Positions 21,468-33,063 are shown, counted from the stretch's first letter. The stretch: DNA of 64,000 bases from Blattamonas nauphoetae (GCA_033064195.1 JARBJD010000054.1:62001-126000); one strand, 5' to 3'. The notes: generated by a model from the letters alone, not told the origin. Numbers and translations: made by a program.

Positions 21468-22127
21468 ATGGAGGAAGGAAAGGGAATCCAACGAGGCTCG
21501 TTGATTGTCACCACACTCCCCTTCACACTCTCGCATGACTCAAATGGAAGCAGTCCATCGTCCAACGTCTCCAAAATCCTTCTCTTTTCGGTTTCCGTCT
21601 CGTCTCTGACGCAAAATCTGCATTTCACGCGTTTCTTCACAGAGTCTCTCGCCAATCTCCATCGATCGTGGACACACTCTCCTTCTCCTTCACCACCACA
21701 CGAAACCATCTCCCGCCTCACTTCCTCGTTTATCAAAGACAATACGTCGATTTGCGACACTTTGTGCATCTTGCCCTCCTTCACCGCCACTCGTTCCCCA
21801 TCGTCGCCTTCGCTCACTCCATCTGTCGGTGATGTCTCGTCGCTCCAAGCACAGCTGTCGAAACTGCAGTCTCTGTCGAGTTCACAGCAGAAGCAAAACC
21901 AGACGATCACCACGCTGGAGAGAGTGAAGGAGACGCGTGCTGGCGATGAGGACCTTCTGAAGCGAGTGATCGAGGACAACAAGCGTCTGCTGTTGGAGTT
22001 GAAGCGGGTAAAGGCTCGGCTGGCGACCGCGCGAGAGCAGAGTTTGAGATTGACATCCTCTATGTCTCTGATAAACAATGTGGAAGCATCCTTTTTTCTC
22101 GTTCACGAACTTACTCGTCGTTTTTGA
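21468..22127 (+). CDS. J: hypothetical Ser-rich and coiled-coil ORF
   Basis: A 219-codon frame. The first 130 residues are Ser/Thr/Pro-rich with SLANLHRSWTHSPSPSPP, related to the kinase-like tail found after B genes. The last 80 form a coiled coil (SSLQAQLSKLQSLSSSQQKQ, then LLKRVIEDNKRLLLELKRVK). The coil-encoding DNA recurs at 35424-35536. The frame may be a chance fusion of two relics; no function is inferred. Confidence 0.3.
   Translation: MEEGKGIQRGSLIVTTLPFTLSHDSNGSSPSSNVSKILLFSVSVSSLTQNLHFTRFFTESLANLHRSWTHSPSPSPPHETISRLTSSFIKDNTSICDTLCILPSFTATRSPSSPSLTPSVGDVSSLQAQLSKLQSLSSSQQKQNQTITTLERVKETRAGDEDLLKRVIEDNKRLLLELKRVKARLATAREQSLRLTSSMSLINNVEASFFLVHELTRRF
21799..21910 (+). repeat. Coil-encoding repeat shared with 35424-35536
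   Basis: About 110 bp (CATCGTCGCCTTCGCTCACT...GACGATCAC) recur on the same strand at 35424-35536 with few differences. This is a dispersed fragment of the J coiled-coil segment. Confidence 0.65.
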
Positions 22128-22212
22128 GGGTATCACTCCCCACGATGTGATTTTAGGATCTTCCTGTCTCGATGTCTATTACATCTCGAATTCTTTGTTT
22201 CCCACATTTCTC

Positions 22213-22226
22213 TGACCCATAACGAG
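22213..22226 (+). promoter_or_regulatory. B-leader motif separated from B3 by a MITE
   Basis: TGACCCATAACGAG, identical to the motif before B4, B7 and B8. Here an 864-bp TIR element (22232-23095) lies between it and the B3 start. Removing the element would bring the motif within about 19 nt of the ATG. Confidence 0.55.
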
Positions 22227-22231
22227 ACATA

Positions 22232-23095
22232 TATGGGCGATTCTGAATCAAAACTTGCCTGCGTCTCCCTTTCGTCTTGAAGTTGAGGATCTCCCAGAAA
22301 TCCTCCCAATTCACTGGTCCAGCCACCATCGACATCGTAAAGGTTTGATCTTCAACTTTTCTTCATTCTCGCATCATATCTTTCCGATTCAAAGTTCAGA
22401 CACCTCCTCGCCATCCGAATTGATTTGATTAAGAAAATAGATGATCCAACCAGTCTCAACCAGCGTATTGGATGTGGACCAGACTGTATGTATTGTTTAT
22501 TGTTCTCATGTGCAGAAACTCAGCACTTTTTTGTCTCGTCGCAAATCAAATCTCAGGAGACATAAGGATCTCTCAAGAATCGCAAAATTGTCTGTTTTGG
22601 ACTGTTTTCGCTCAATTTCTCCTTTTGTTTTAGCATTTTCTCGTTGTTGACTGTCAATTTCGATTCACTCTTTTCGATTATCCTCCCACTGCTACAATTC
22701 CTCTCTTACTCGTTTTTCCTTCGCAATTTGTCACAGACCACATCGTCCGGACTCTTTCTGAAATTTCCAGGACTAATCTTATCAAGTCTGTTGAATATGT
22801 CTTCCAGAACTTTTCGTGTCTTTTTCTCCAATAGATGACCTTGTGTTGGTTCTTTCACACAGAATGAGCTTTTTACGCCATTTTCCATCATTTATCTCTT
22901 TTTGAACTTGTTCTGTGATAAAAAGTGTACAAAAGTGACCGAATCAAAAAGTGACGATATCGAACGCGATCGAACTTTAAATCCACTAATTCACCTGTTT
23001 TCTGTCTATTACACAGGTGAACGGTAATTGGACAAAAAATAATTTTTGGTGACGCACCTTAGTGTAAATCAAGTTTTCATTTAGAATCGCCCATA
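22232..23095. mobile_element. TIR element (MITE) in the B3 leader
   Basis: Inverted repeats of about 27 bp: left TATGGGCGATTCTGAATC and right its complement (..GAATCGCCCATA), flanked by TA at 22230-22231 and 23096-23097. The left TIR starts 6 bp after the B-leader motif and the right TIR ends 16 bp before the B3 ATG. Interior frames are short (longest about 70 codons) and none resembles a transposase, so it is non-autonomous. TA flanks suggest a Tc1/mariner-like mover. Confidence 0.65.
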
Positions 23096-23111
23096 TAAGC
23101 AATCCGTCAGA

Positions 23112-24173
23112 ATGATAATGAAGAACAAGAAAACAGACACTTCCTCACGTGCTGCGCGCTCTAATTTGTCCTCCTCTCAGTTACCATTTGCTGTGGATTG
23201 CTCACCTTTCATTAATTGGACCAAAGGCAAAAAGGAATCCGAAGAAGAAATGGCCGTTGTTTTTCAATCTCTCGTTGCCACCGTGAAAGTACAGCCTGTA
23301 TTTGATGTCTCCCTGGAAGCAAAAGCCGTCAGATTTCTCGAATCTGTGGATCATGATGTTGAAGAAACGGCAGATGATTTTTTCAAAAGCCTTGCGTCGT
23401 TCACTGATGAATTTTCGACAGACATCGTACAATCCATTGTGGTGCTCATTACTTCTGCCAATCAAGTGATCACAGCAACATCAATGGATTTACTCGATGA
23501 TCTGATAAATTGCTGTTCTGCAAAAGTCCACTTTCCCCTCGTCAAAGCTGATCTGATCCCTCAAATCATCGTCACTCTCAATCCACATTCTCTTTCCTTT
23601 GAAGAAGCAGTTGATATCCACGCCTCTCTAATGAAAATCATCCACTACTCTCTCTGGCTCGCAACTCCGGATTGTCTCAGACAACTCGAAATTGAAGATC
23701 GCGATGGACAACACGCTGTTCGCGAGACGGTTTTCACGCAAGTTCTGGAACCTTCGGAACAGTATATGTGCAATTCTTGCATGAACCGCTTTTCGATCAC
23801 TGATTACGGACAATCCTTTCATTTTCTGGGAATCCTCGCCAAACTCCTCGAAATATCTCCCTATTATCAACCGACAATGAATTTTGTTCTAAGTATGCCT
23901 GTCGATCTCACGATCACAAGCTGTCTGGCATACTTCGAAAAGGAAGACTCAATCAGGTATTTTCTGCACTATATGGGTGAAACCCTGCGAGAATGGAACG
24001 ATTCAAGTGCAGACATGGTACAGCTGGGGAGAACAGAGCTTCGAATGCTGAGAATGGAGGGCATCGAAGATGTGACTGAACAAAAGCTGCAAAACGAAAA
24101 AAGTGCATTCACCGGAGTACAGCTTGACTTCTATTCGACAAAATGGAACAGACAGCAGGGCATGAACAGATAA
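23112..24173 (+). CDS. B3: armadillo-like helical protein
   Basis: 353 residues from MIMKNKKTDTSS. Family landmarks: SPFINWTKG, LVKADLIPQIIVTLNPHS, PSEQYMCNSCMNRFSI, LRMLRMEGIEDVTEQKL and a C-terminal GMNR ending in TAA, four codons before a TAG that aligns with the usual B-family stop. So this copy ends slightly early. Its leader is separated from the conserved motif by a MITE, which may have changed its expression. The function is unknown. Confidence 0.75.
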   Translation: MIMKNKKTDTSSRAARSNLSSSQLPFAVDCSPFINWTKGKKESEEEMAVVFQSLVATVKVQPVFDVSLEAKAVRFLESVDHDVEETADDFFKSLASFTDEFSTDIVQSIVVLITSANQVITATSMDLLDDLINCCSAKVHFPLVKADLIPQIIVTLNPHSLSFEEAVDIHASLMKIIHYSLWLATPDCLRQLEIEDRDGQHAVRETVFTQVLEPSEQYMCNSCMNRFSITDYGQSFHFLGILAKLLEISPYYQPTMNFVLSMPVDLTITSCLAYFEKEDSIRYFLHYMGETLREWNDSSADMVQLGRTELRMLRMEGIEDVTEQKLQNEKSAFTGVQLDFYSTKWNRQQGMNR

Positions 24174-24226
24174 AAACGTTGGTAGAAACGGACATGAACA
24201 AGCGAATGTAACAAATTATTTCTTCC

Positions 24227-24500
24227 TTCTTTTGGACAACAAACGCTGTTTGTGTGAGATCATTGTCGGCTCTGGCATCGCCTCATGCTTTCGTTTGGTC
24301 GAATGATTGACATTCTCTGTCGCCAGTCTCGCTCGATGGTCGACCACCTCTCCTTCTCCTTCGCCGCCACTCTTGCACTGTTCCTCTATCTCAGGCCATC
24401 CGTCGATGAATCGATGGATGGTGACGATTTCGGTGAAATCTGGACAGTCCTCACGTGATGACAGTGAGTGTGACGATGACGTTGTCTTCGATCTCGTCGT
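24227..24500 (+). repeat. 274-bp identical repeat after B3 (copy at 26037-26310)
   Basis: The 274 bp are identical by eye to 26037-26310 (offset 1810). They contain the post-B tail (GGACAACAAACGCTG) and the kinase-like tail wording. The preceding B3 and B4 coding regions are clearly diverged, so identity in the tail points to recent conversion or recombination between tails. Confidence 0.8.
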
Positions 24501-24883
24501 TGTCGACTCATCGGAAAGAAAGACTGACCCAAACACTTCTTCATTCCACCAACCCGTCCCTCCTCACTCTCCCACTCGAAAAGAGATGAAGCCAGAAAGC
24601 TTCGATGGATTCTGGGAAAAGACACCGAAACAACGTCGTTGATAACAAAGTGGAGGACAGGAAAGGGATGAGATGGCGTGGGAACGCGATTGTCCTCGTC
24701 ATCGTCCACCCGAAGCAACTGCTTGCTGAACATGCGGATGAGAAAAAGAGACATTTTCCAAATCCGAGGAAATGACTGAGATGAGGAGAAGGGAATAATT
24801 CAAGAAGAATGAACAAGAACAATGATAAACCATATTTCATCATTCTTACATCTTAAACTCATTGTTTCACTCACTTTTTGTTC
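24501..24883. other. No gene seen
   Basis: Short broken frames only, between the B3 tail and the B4 leader. Confidence 0.4.
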
Positions 24884-24897
24884 TGACCCATAACGAG
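24884..24897 (+). promoter_or_regulatory. B-leader motif before B4
   Basis: TGACCCATAACGAG, 40 nt before the B4 ATG (other copies 25 nt). Confidence 0.5.
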
Positions 24898-24936
24898 CCT
24901 TTTTTCTCTGAATCAATCTGAATTACAGCACTTGAC

Positions 24937-25995
24937 ATGAAAAACGATGCCTCCTCATCTACTACACACTCTATTATGTCCATCCCCCAGCTTCCATTTT
25001 CAATGGATTGCTCAGTGTTCCTGAATTGGAGCGAAGATCAACAACAATCTGACAAAGAAAAGGCAGTTGTCTTTCTCTCTCTCATTGCCACATTGAAGTT
25101 GCGTCCTGTTTTTGATGACTCTCTGGAAGCGAAAGCATTGAAATTTCTCGAATCTGTGGATCCGAGAGATGCGAGATCAGCAGACGCTTTTCTCAGCAGC
25201 TTTGGGCAAACCACTGATGAATCGTTGACAGACTTCGTGCAGTCCATTGGCGTGTTGATTTATTCCGCCAATCAAGCAATCACAAATGCAGTAGTGAAGA
25301 TGCTCAAGCGTCTGATCTGGGGATGTTCAGCTAGAGTTCGCTATCCTCTCGTCCAAGCTGATCTGATCCCTCAACTCATCAACATTCTCAATCCACAGTC
25401 TCTTTCATTCACAGAAGCAGAAGATATCCACACCAATCTCATGTCAATCATCCCCACTTCTCTTTGGCCCGCACTTCCGGATAATCTTACACAACTCGAC
25501 ATTGAAGATAACGATGAACAACAAGCTGTTCACGAGATGGTTTTACAGCAAGTTGTTGTCCCTTCGGAGAAGTATATTTGCCATTTGTGCGTGAACCGCT
25601 ATTCGATCACCAATGGGGACCAATCTGATAATTTTCTGACTCTCCTCGCCGCCCTCCTCCGAATATCACTGTATTATCAACCGACAATGGATTTTGTTAT
25701 TCATATGCCTGTCATCCTCACGATCACATGCTGTCTCACATTCTTTGAAGATGATCGCTCAATCTGGACTTATCTGGTTTTGATGATCGCTTTCCAGCGG
25801 GCATGGAACAAAGATGGCGGAGAAACGCAACAGAAGGGGAATATAGTACATCGAAAGTTGAGAATGGAGGGCACCGAAGATGTGAATGAGGAAAAGCTGC
25901 ACAACGACTCAACCAGAATATTGGGAAGATGGCTTATTGAAAGCTTGATCGACTGGAACAACATGTTGGGCATGAACGTCCCAAAACCTTGGTAG
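24937..25995 (+). CDS. B4: armadillo-like helical protein
   Basis: 352 residues from MKNDASSSTTHS. It has SVFLNWSEDQQ, a set of helical repeats with LVQADLIPQLINILNPQS, PSEKYICHLCVNRYSI, a late RKLRMEGTEDVNEEKL block and a C-terminal GMNVPKPW before TAG. The pattern of Leu/Ile heptad-like spacing and the D-L-I-P-Q-L turn suggest an armadillo-type solenoid. The function is unknown. It is followed by the 274-bp repeat also found after B3. Confidence 0.75.
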   Translation: MKNDASSSTTHSIMSIPQLPFSMDCSVFLNWSEDQQQSDKEKAVVFLSLIATLKLRPVFDDSLEAKALKFLESVDPRDARSADAFLSSFGQTTDESLTDFVQSIGVLIYSANQAITNAVVKMLKRLIWGCSARVRYPLVQADLIPQLINILNPQSLSFTEAEDIHTNLMSIIPTSLWPALPDNLTQLDIEDNDEQQAVHEMVLQQVVVPSEKYICHLCVNRYSITNGDQSDNFLTLLAALLRISLYYQPTMDFVIHMPVILTITCCLTFFEDDRSIWTYLVLMIAFQRAWNKDGGETQQKGNIVHRKLRMEGTEDVNEEKLHNDSTRILGRWLIESLIDWNNMLGMNVPKPW

Positions 25996-26036
25996 AAACT
26001 AACAGGAACCAACGAACGTTTCGCACAGTTTCTGAC

Positions 26037-26310
26037 TTCTTTTGGACAACAAACGCTGTTTGTGTGAGATCATTGTCGGCTCTGGCATCGCCTCATGCTT
26101 TCGTTTGGTCGAATGATTGACATTCTCTGTCGCCAGTCTCGCTCGATGGTCGACCACCTCTCCTTCTCCTTCGCCGCCACTCTTGCACTGTTCCTCTATC
26201 TCAGGCCATCCGTCGATGAATCGATGGATGGTGACGATTTCGGTGAAATCTGGACAGTCCTCACGTGATGACAGTGAGTGTGACGATGACGTTGTCTTCG
26301 ATCTCGTCGT
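26037..26310 (+). repeat. 274-bp identical repeat after B4 (copy at 24227-24500)
   Basis: Second copy of the repeat described at 24227-24500. Homology ends abruptly after ATCTCGTCGT. Confidence 0.8.
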
Positions 26311-27180
26311 GTCGGCTTTTTGGGAGCAGTGCTGATCCATCACTCGCTCTTCGTCCATCGCACCCTCCTCCGCCATCAACTCGGCCGACTTCAACACTCC
26401 AACGCCAGCTTCCTCACTCCACGCGAGGGAGTGTTGGTATCCTCCTCCTCCGCTCGCCTCCATCTCTGCATGTGTTTATCGCTTCCACTCCGCCTTTCTC
26501 TCCGTTGGAGTGGATGACGGATCCGACATCTCGAAGAATCCTACATTCGCATCGCATGTGAGGCCTGATCGAACCGCCAGCGAGTATTGTTGGGAGTATC
26601 TCTGTTCTTTCGTCGACAGAGATCTGTCCCATCCATTCCGGAAATGTCTGCTCTGGTCGTCGTCGCTGCTTGCTCAATCGTCGTGGAGGACGGGATTGTG
26701 AACATACGCTGGATGAATGAGGACGAACTTCTTCCTCTCGATCCGCTGACTCCCATCCGCCTCCTCAGCTCGACACTTCCGTCCAGTTTCCTCACCTCTC
26801 ATGTCCTGAAAACAGACAACAACACGATTCTCTCTGTACCAACAGCACCTCTCCAGACAAGCACATCTGCGAATGGACAGACATCAACATCATCTTCGAT
26901 GATCGGATGTGACGCTGTGTGGAAATCATGACTGGACTCCATTTTGCTGTCTTCGAATGAAGACACTGTTCAGACTGTCTTCAGACGAAGCACTTATCGG
27001 ATACCATCGATGTTCTCTCTCCCCTCTGACAGACACACAACAACCATCTCTGAATTACTTTTGGTAGGAACGACGACCCACTCTTCATCGCCTCCGACAC
27101 GCCATGCACGTCGTCTCACAACTCTCGAGATGAAGCACTGACATGAACGACACCTTCTGTCAGATCGTCGTTTCAAAAGT
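26311..27180 (+). pseudogene. Gene relic, possibly beta-helix surface protein
   Basis: Overlapping short plus-strand frames (for example 26587-26931) have Ser/Thr-rich beta-prone sequence (LLSSTLPSSFLTS, ILSVPTAPLQTSTS) but no complete domain. The codon texture resembles coding DNA in shifting frames, as expected for a decayed gene. I cannot assign a family firmly. Confidence 0.25.
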
Positions 27181-27818
27181 TGTTCAATCCACGGAATCTC
27201 TGCTCGTCATCTCTCGAATTGTCCTCTAACACCGTCATCCAACACCTCACTGGAGATGCGTTGCTCAGCTTTCATCCAAACCGACCATTTCATACCCCGA
27301 AGAATGGAGTGATTCTCCGCCTTCCCAGTGATCCAGATGACTCCATCATCCTGTCCAACCGAATGACTTTCAAACTCGAGTTTTGGAAAGAAATCATAAA
27401 GGTGAGGATCAGCACAGATGGGGGAATGAAATGTGGTGGATTGGGCGAGTTTTCAATGCGATTTATTGAAAAGAGAACAATGACCTTCAACAAACTCAAA
27501 AGACAACACAATCACACCTTGTCGATCTGCAAAACATGAACAAAAAGGAAGACACACATATAAATTGGTCGGCCTCTTGATTTGAGAATGAGGGAGAGAA
27601 GAGACAAACGTTCTGGGGAGAGTGGAAGATTCAACAAGAAAGACAGTCAAAAATGATGACAATAAGCGCATACCCTCTGTGGAATGATGAACGAGAAGAA
27701 GAGATACGCTCTGAAGAACTGTCAGAAGATGAAAGAACACACGCTGGGCTGAATGGATCGAGTAAGATGACAAAACACCGCGGAAACAAGCATCATCTGA
27801 ACAAAAAGAACAGACATG
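27181..27818. other. No gene seen
   Basis: Only short frames; nothing recognisable between the relic and the end of gene G. Confidence 0.35.
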
Positions 27819-28558
27819 TCATCTTGGAGAATCAGACAACCATCTCAAGGGAAAGAAAAACAGACTTTGAAGGTTGTACCCGACTCCCTTTCGGAGGCAG
27901 TCGTCATTCACTCGAGTACGAACTGCGTCGATTTGAGTTCGCAGAGTCGATGTGGTTGACGAGATGGACGAATTGGTTTGCTGAATTTGTTGTCGCAGTT
28001 CGTTGGAGATCTGAGAGAGTTGAGAAGAAAGAGAAGAGATCTGGTTCTGTTGGGAACTTTGAGCAGAATTGATTTGATTTTGGAGTTGTTTCACGCTCGT
28101 TCTTGCTTCTCCACTTTCGTTCTTGATGTTTTCGATACTTGTGGTCAGTCCAGCAATCATTTCATTCTGATGATCAAGTTGACTCTTCTGTTGTGATATC
28201 ACCTGAGACTGCTGCTCGATCATCTGAATTGATCGCTCAAGTTCCTTCTTCAGTCTTTCGACGTCCATTTTAGATTCAGTGAGTTGGTCTTTTTGAAGAT
28301 CAATCTGTTTCTGCTGATTGATCATCTTCTGTGCCGATGTTGTACGTTCTCTTTCCAGTTGATCCATATGATTTTGGAGTGTCTGATTCCGCTCTTTAAC
28401 TACATTTACATCTGTCACAAGTCGTCTGAAATCCGCGTACTAAATGAGATTTGAAAAGAATCAAAATTCAGGAAAAGAATGGAAAGAAGAGAACAGACAA
28501 AGTCATTGGAAATGACTGATGTCTCAATTGGAGTACCGGGAGTTGGATGAGAGAACAT
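27819..28558 (-). CDS. G: coiled-coil protein with one intron
   Basis: Exon 1 is 28558-28499 (MFSHPTPGTPIETSVISNDF), the intron is 28498-28440 (59 nt, GTCTGT...TTTAG), and exon 2 is 28439-27819, ending TGA. The junction reads ISNDF/YADFRRLV in frame. Exon 2 is almost entirely a heptad coiled coil rich in Gln, Ser and Asn (KDQLTESKMDVERLKKELE, QQSQVISQQKSQLDHQ, SSQQNQISSLSSQLSQ). There is no transmembrane segment. A paralogous exon (G2) lies at 14419. Probably a structural or adaptor protein; function unknown. Confidence 0.6.
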
Positions 28559-28911
28559 GTATTGTTTTGTGATTAATCGAAACGATCGAACCCACAATCC
28601 CACTTTGTGACTCGTGGTTGACGATCGGCCCAGAAACCTGTCTTCAACGTCCTACTTCCACTCTCGACGAAGCTGTTTCATCTCGCGTGTGCCATTGCTT
28701 TCGTCACATCGGTCTGTCTCAATTCCATTGATTATCAATCGCCACATCGGTTCCTCACTCGAAATCAATGCCGAATTCAAAAACGACCTCCCAATTGATC
28801 GATGATTCTGCATTACCATTGAACGAAATGGAGTCGAGAAGCGTGCGGACAAAGGGAGGTTCCACAAAGCTGAACTTGTGACTCTTTTGCGAGCAAAGAA
28901 AATGATGGACG
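28559..28911. other. No gene seen
   Basis: Short frames only; possible gene debris. Confidence 0.3.
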
Positions 28912-29688
28912 GTGGATAACCTGGACGGATCCTCGTGTCGTGGAAGGAAGGGAAAGAAGGACGAAGAGTGCGGAGAACCGATCCTTTTCAGAGAAACGGC
29001 ACGACTCCCCTCCCACACATCTCTCTGCTTGTCTCCAAAACGCCATTCGAAGCCTGGCGTCCCTCAACTCATCACCACTCTCAACCCACAGTCTCTTGAC
29101 TATGCAGAAACAGCAGATGTTCACGTAACCCTCATGAACGTCGTCAGATTATCTCTCTGGCTCGCAGCTCTGTTGGGTCTCGAAGATCTCGGAATTCTAA
29201 ATCACAATGAACAACAAGCTGTTCGCGAGACGGTTTTCACGCAAGTTCTGACACCTTTGGAGAAGTATATCTCGCATTTGTGTATGAACCGATTTTCAAT
29301 CGTCGATGGTGATCAATCCGAGTTTTTTCTAGCACTCCTCGCCACACTCCTCGAAATATGTCCATATTATCAAGCCACAATGTATTTTGTTCTGAATATG
29401 CCGGTGTTTGTCGCGGTCCCAAGTTGTCTCACATTCTTCAACAATGATCGCTCAATCTGGGCTTTTCTGAATGACATGAACAATGCCCAACGGAAATGGA
29501 ACAGAAAAATGGGAGTAGAGCGACAGATGTGGAAGACAGTGCATCGAACGTTAAGAATGGAGGGCCTCGAAGATGTGATTGAGGCAAAGCTGAGAAACGA
29601 CCGAAAGGAGTACTATGGAGGATGGATTGTTGCCAACTTGATCGAATGGATCGACTTTCTGGGCATGAACCTCTCACGAAGTGGATAG
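28912..29688 (+). pseudogene. B5: 5'-truncated B-family copy with a foreign front
   Basis: B-family sequence begins abruptly at about 29062 (VPQLITTLNPQSLDYAETAD) and runs to GMNLSRSG and TAG, so the N-terminal half (SPFLNW and the first repeats) is missing. The frame is open upstream to 28912, but that part (ARLPSHTSLCLSPK) matches DNA near 35110-35150 and not any B gene. The breakpoint suggests recombination. The C-terminal part is very similar to B7 (QMWKTVHRTLRMEG). It may still be expressed as a chimera. Confidence 0.6.
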
Positions 29689-30000
29689 AAACAGGCAGGC
29701 ACCAGCGAACATTTCCAACTGTTCCTGACTTCTTTTGGACAAAAAACACTATTTGTGTGTGATCGTTGTCGGCTCTGGCATCAGTTCATGGTTTGGTTTG
29801 CCAGAAAGATTGGGATTCTCTTTCGCCAGTCTCGCTCGATGGTCGACCACCTCTCCTTCTCCTTCGCCGCCACACTCACTGCTCACCCTGCTCGTTTGCG
29901 GAAGGCAACGCGTTGATGAATGGATGGTAATGATTAATGGGAGTTGGTGTTTGCATGATTCTTCTCTCGAGTGATTCCATCATGGTGATTGAGTGCAATG
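29689..30000 (+). other. Post-B5 tail, kinase C-lobe-like relic
   Basis: The repeated B-tail wording (CTCTCCTTCTCCTTCGCCGCC) is present with substitutions; no intact frame. Confidence 0.4.
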
Positions 30001-30915
30001 ACAAGCTAAGATTTCAGAATCGCTTCCGCGTCAACCGCGTCCTCGACTCTCAGGCATGGGTTCGGTATGTATGGCAAAGTTCGGTTTGTATGTCACGAGT
30101 TTCCAATGACTGCTAAAGTCTTGCAAAGCCCGCTAGCTCGACCTTTTTCACTTTTTCTCCTAGATTCGTCGATTTCAACACACTTTTCATTTAAAAGGAG
30201 AGAGAAACGAATGAATGTGAAGTGAAGATGGACTACGTGAATGCATTGCGACAGAATGGCTGTTGTATGTTTGTTCAATGTGGAAACTGTCTTTGTTCTG
30301 GTCCATGCCGTCGACTTTGAGATTTTCATTCCTTTTTGTTTGTGGTCATCAGTCCTTCTCAAAACATGAAAATCTGGTTAATATCAGATCAATGAGCGGT
30401 ATCATCAATAGAGATTCGAGATTTGTCACGTGGAAAAGTGAAATCCGTGTGATGAAAAAAGGAATGGGCTTTTCATTCGAGTATGTTGCATATCACTTTT
30501 CTAACATATTAGATCACTCTCTAAATACAATATTATTGACGTTTCTGAAATGACTATTGAGTAGTAGCTGAAATGAGATAGAAAAGTTAGATCTTCACTT
30601 TTCTCAAAATTGTCTCACTTTTTTCTTCCTCACCAGGATATCCTATCATTGCATCGAGATTCTTCTTTGATAGATCTGTTAGAGGTGATATCTTGATATT
30701 TGTTGTCTACATCGAATCATAGATCCAAAAAATTGACAAACATGGATTTGTCCGGCTTCGCGTTTTATCCTCTGAGTTAAAATCAAGGCTCGTTGAAATT
30801 TCAAGAGATAATGTATATTCTCCCTTCTCCACATCTCATCGCATTCGTGCATTTTGGACTCTTCTATACAGTTAGGAAAACCAAAAAGACATACCTGCCG
30901 AACCCATGCCGACTC
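30001..30915. other. No gene seen
   Basis: AT-rich compared with its surroundings, only short frames, and no inverted repeat that I could find. Confidence 0.35.
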
Positions 30916-32982
30916 TCAGGACCTCCAAATGAGAAAAAATGCTTCTTTCGTCACACTAGCCACTCCCTCCTTCCTCTCTCTCGAAGAAAGTTTCGAAAAG
31001 AAGAAATGAATCAGATTCTGACAGTACATCCAACAATGCCTCTCTTCCAACTGAGACCTTCCAAGAGAATCGAAGGAATGCAGGACGCTCATCGTCGGAT
31101 GGTGTGGAGAAGAAGGGACTGCCCCTGGCCACTCGTTCAGTCGCAGTAGACTCGACCGAACAGATTGTGCCTTGAATGGCTGTTCCTCAAATGGGTGAAT
31201 GTTGACATCTTCCAGCCAAGCCCAGATAGAACCTTCACTCGTCTCTGCGACAGCTGTGTCTCTCTCTTGCGGATGCTCAACACCTTCATCCCCATCTCTG
31301 GAACATCGTCCGAAGCTGTGTCTGGGTTCCAATCGATGGCTCGACACCGGCGACAGCAATTGTCAGCCATCCACTTCAGAGTAGTTGAGAATTGGCCTTC
31401 CCCATCAACCGCCCTTTCGCTGATTTCTTGGGCCATACTCGACTGTTCAGAAAGGGTTGCTTGGAATGATCCTTCGACAGTTGGAATGGATGGACGACGC
31501 CGATCGACAGCCATCTTCGAATGTCGCCAATCTGTATCTCTTCTCGATTTAACTCTCGTCGCTGACACCATGTCTTCCTTTCATGCCATCCACACCAGAT
31601 TCTCTCACTGTCCGTTGAGCAACCCGCGTGCCCACAAAGTCACTCTCGCTTTCTGTTGCGGACCGCTGGACAAGTATCCATGATCGAAACAGAACCAACA
31701 AGCATAGATGGAAAGTGACCAAGGAAGAAGGAGGAAGCCAAGTCATCTTATTATTTCTCCACTCCATCGGCTCGTGCACACACACCCCAGTGACAGAAAG
31801 CATGCATCTGTGCATCATCTGAGGCGTCTCAACTTCGTCCCACAGTCGATCTGAGATCATTCGACTTTGGTTATATCTTCCCAACCCAACCACTCCGTTC
31901 TCCTCTTCGTCCTCCGTCTCGTTCTCCATGTTATCCCCCTTCTCATTCTCCACGTTATCCCCCTTCTCATTTTCGTTCGATCTTCGTCGACACTTCTTGC
32001 TCCTCTTCCACTCGTCGATCAGAGTACGACGAGATTGTGTGAGGAACACTGCCAAATATCCGCACTCCACTTTGCTTGCGTTGCAAGACATTCTCCGAAT
32101 TGGACTGAATCCTCTTCGAGATTGGTGCTGTGTCTTGCGGCAGTGGATCGAACTGTGTTGTGCTGAGCTCGCTTCGGCGAAAGAGATGGATGGATGGATG
32201 GTGGACTGAACATGACCGATCGTCGCCTCTTCTCAGCGGCGTTGCATCGTGACGAAATAGGAGTTTGAGAGAGTTGGTGACTTGGATGAGAGTGATGGTT
32301 TGTTGATGGAAGGGGTGATTGTGAAGGAAGGATGGGATGTCGATGCTGAAAGGCGTGATGTGGACGACTTGTCGGCGAACGATGGTTGCTCTTCTTTGTG
32401 CCAGGCGATCTGGGGACTGAAATGATGATCGCTCTGAATGGACAGTTTGTCTGTTTCTGCGAATCAGACGATGTGGACGTGTGTGGTTGATGTGATGACT
32501 TGAGTGGCGAGGCTGACAAAAGCGGATGTCCAGGTCTGTCTGCAATCTCCTCCACATCGTTCATCTTGCCAGTGTATCAGTCCACCCATGAACAATCGCT
32601 TTTCCCAACGTCTTCGCCAGAATTCTCCCAAAAACACGATAATCAGTAAATTTGAGCGTCATTCTTCTTCCTATCTCCTCATTCTTCGTCAGTGATGGTG
32701 TTGTGTTTGGAACGAGTAGACGGAAATTGATGGACACATCATCGTATGCATCGAAGAAGAAGTGAATCATCGTCAGTCTGACAGAAGTCTTCTTGTTGTG
32801 TCCATTCACAGAGTGAATCAATGACGTACACACAAGCGAGGCTAGAACCACTCTCAGACCTTCGTGACGTCGTTTGAAACGACTTGTTCTCATCAAGTGC
32901 TCGTTCTCAATCCAAACTTCTTCTTCATGTGTCGATTATCTTCCTTATCATGATGTGATGTTTCTTTCTTCCTTTCGGACGA
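30916..32982. pseudogene. Mixed gene relics
   Basis: Several medium frames on both strands (for example 31165-31683 plus, 31549-32091 minus, 32561-32896 minus), none with a complete domain. About 140 bp near 31770-31910 recur near 46800-46960 (minus-strand reading RMISDR..DEVETP.. in both). The minus frame at 32561-32896 includes RVFGRILAKTLGKAIVHG, faintly like the HECT-ligase N-lobe (..F.GRI.gkAl..g), but too short to claim. Confidence 0.3.
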
Positions 32983-33025
32983 TTGTTTCATCTCATATTC
33001 TTTGTTTCAACCATTCTTGTTTCTC

Positions 33026-33039
33026 TGACCCATAACAAC
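33026..33039 (+). promoter_or_regulatory. B-leader motif (variant) before B6
   Basis: TGACCCATAACAAC, 25 nt before the B6 ATG, followed by the conserved CTGAATC..GAATGAC spacer. Confidence 0.5.
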
Positions 33040-33063
33040 GGTTTTGTCACTGAATCAAAGAGA

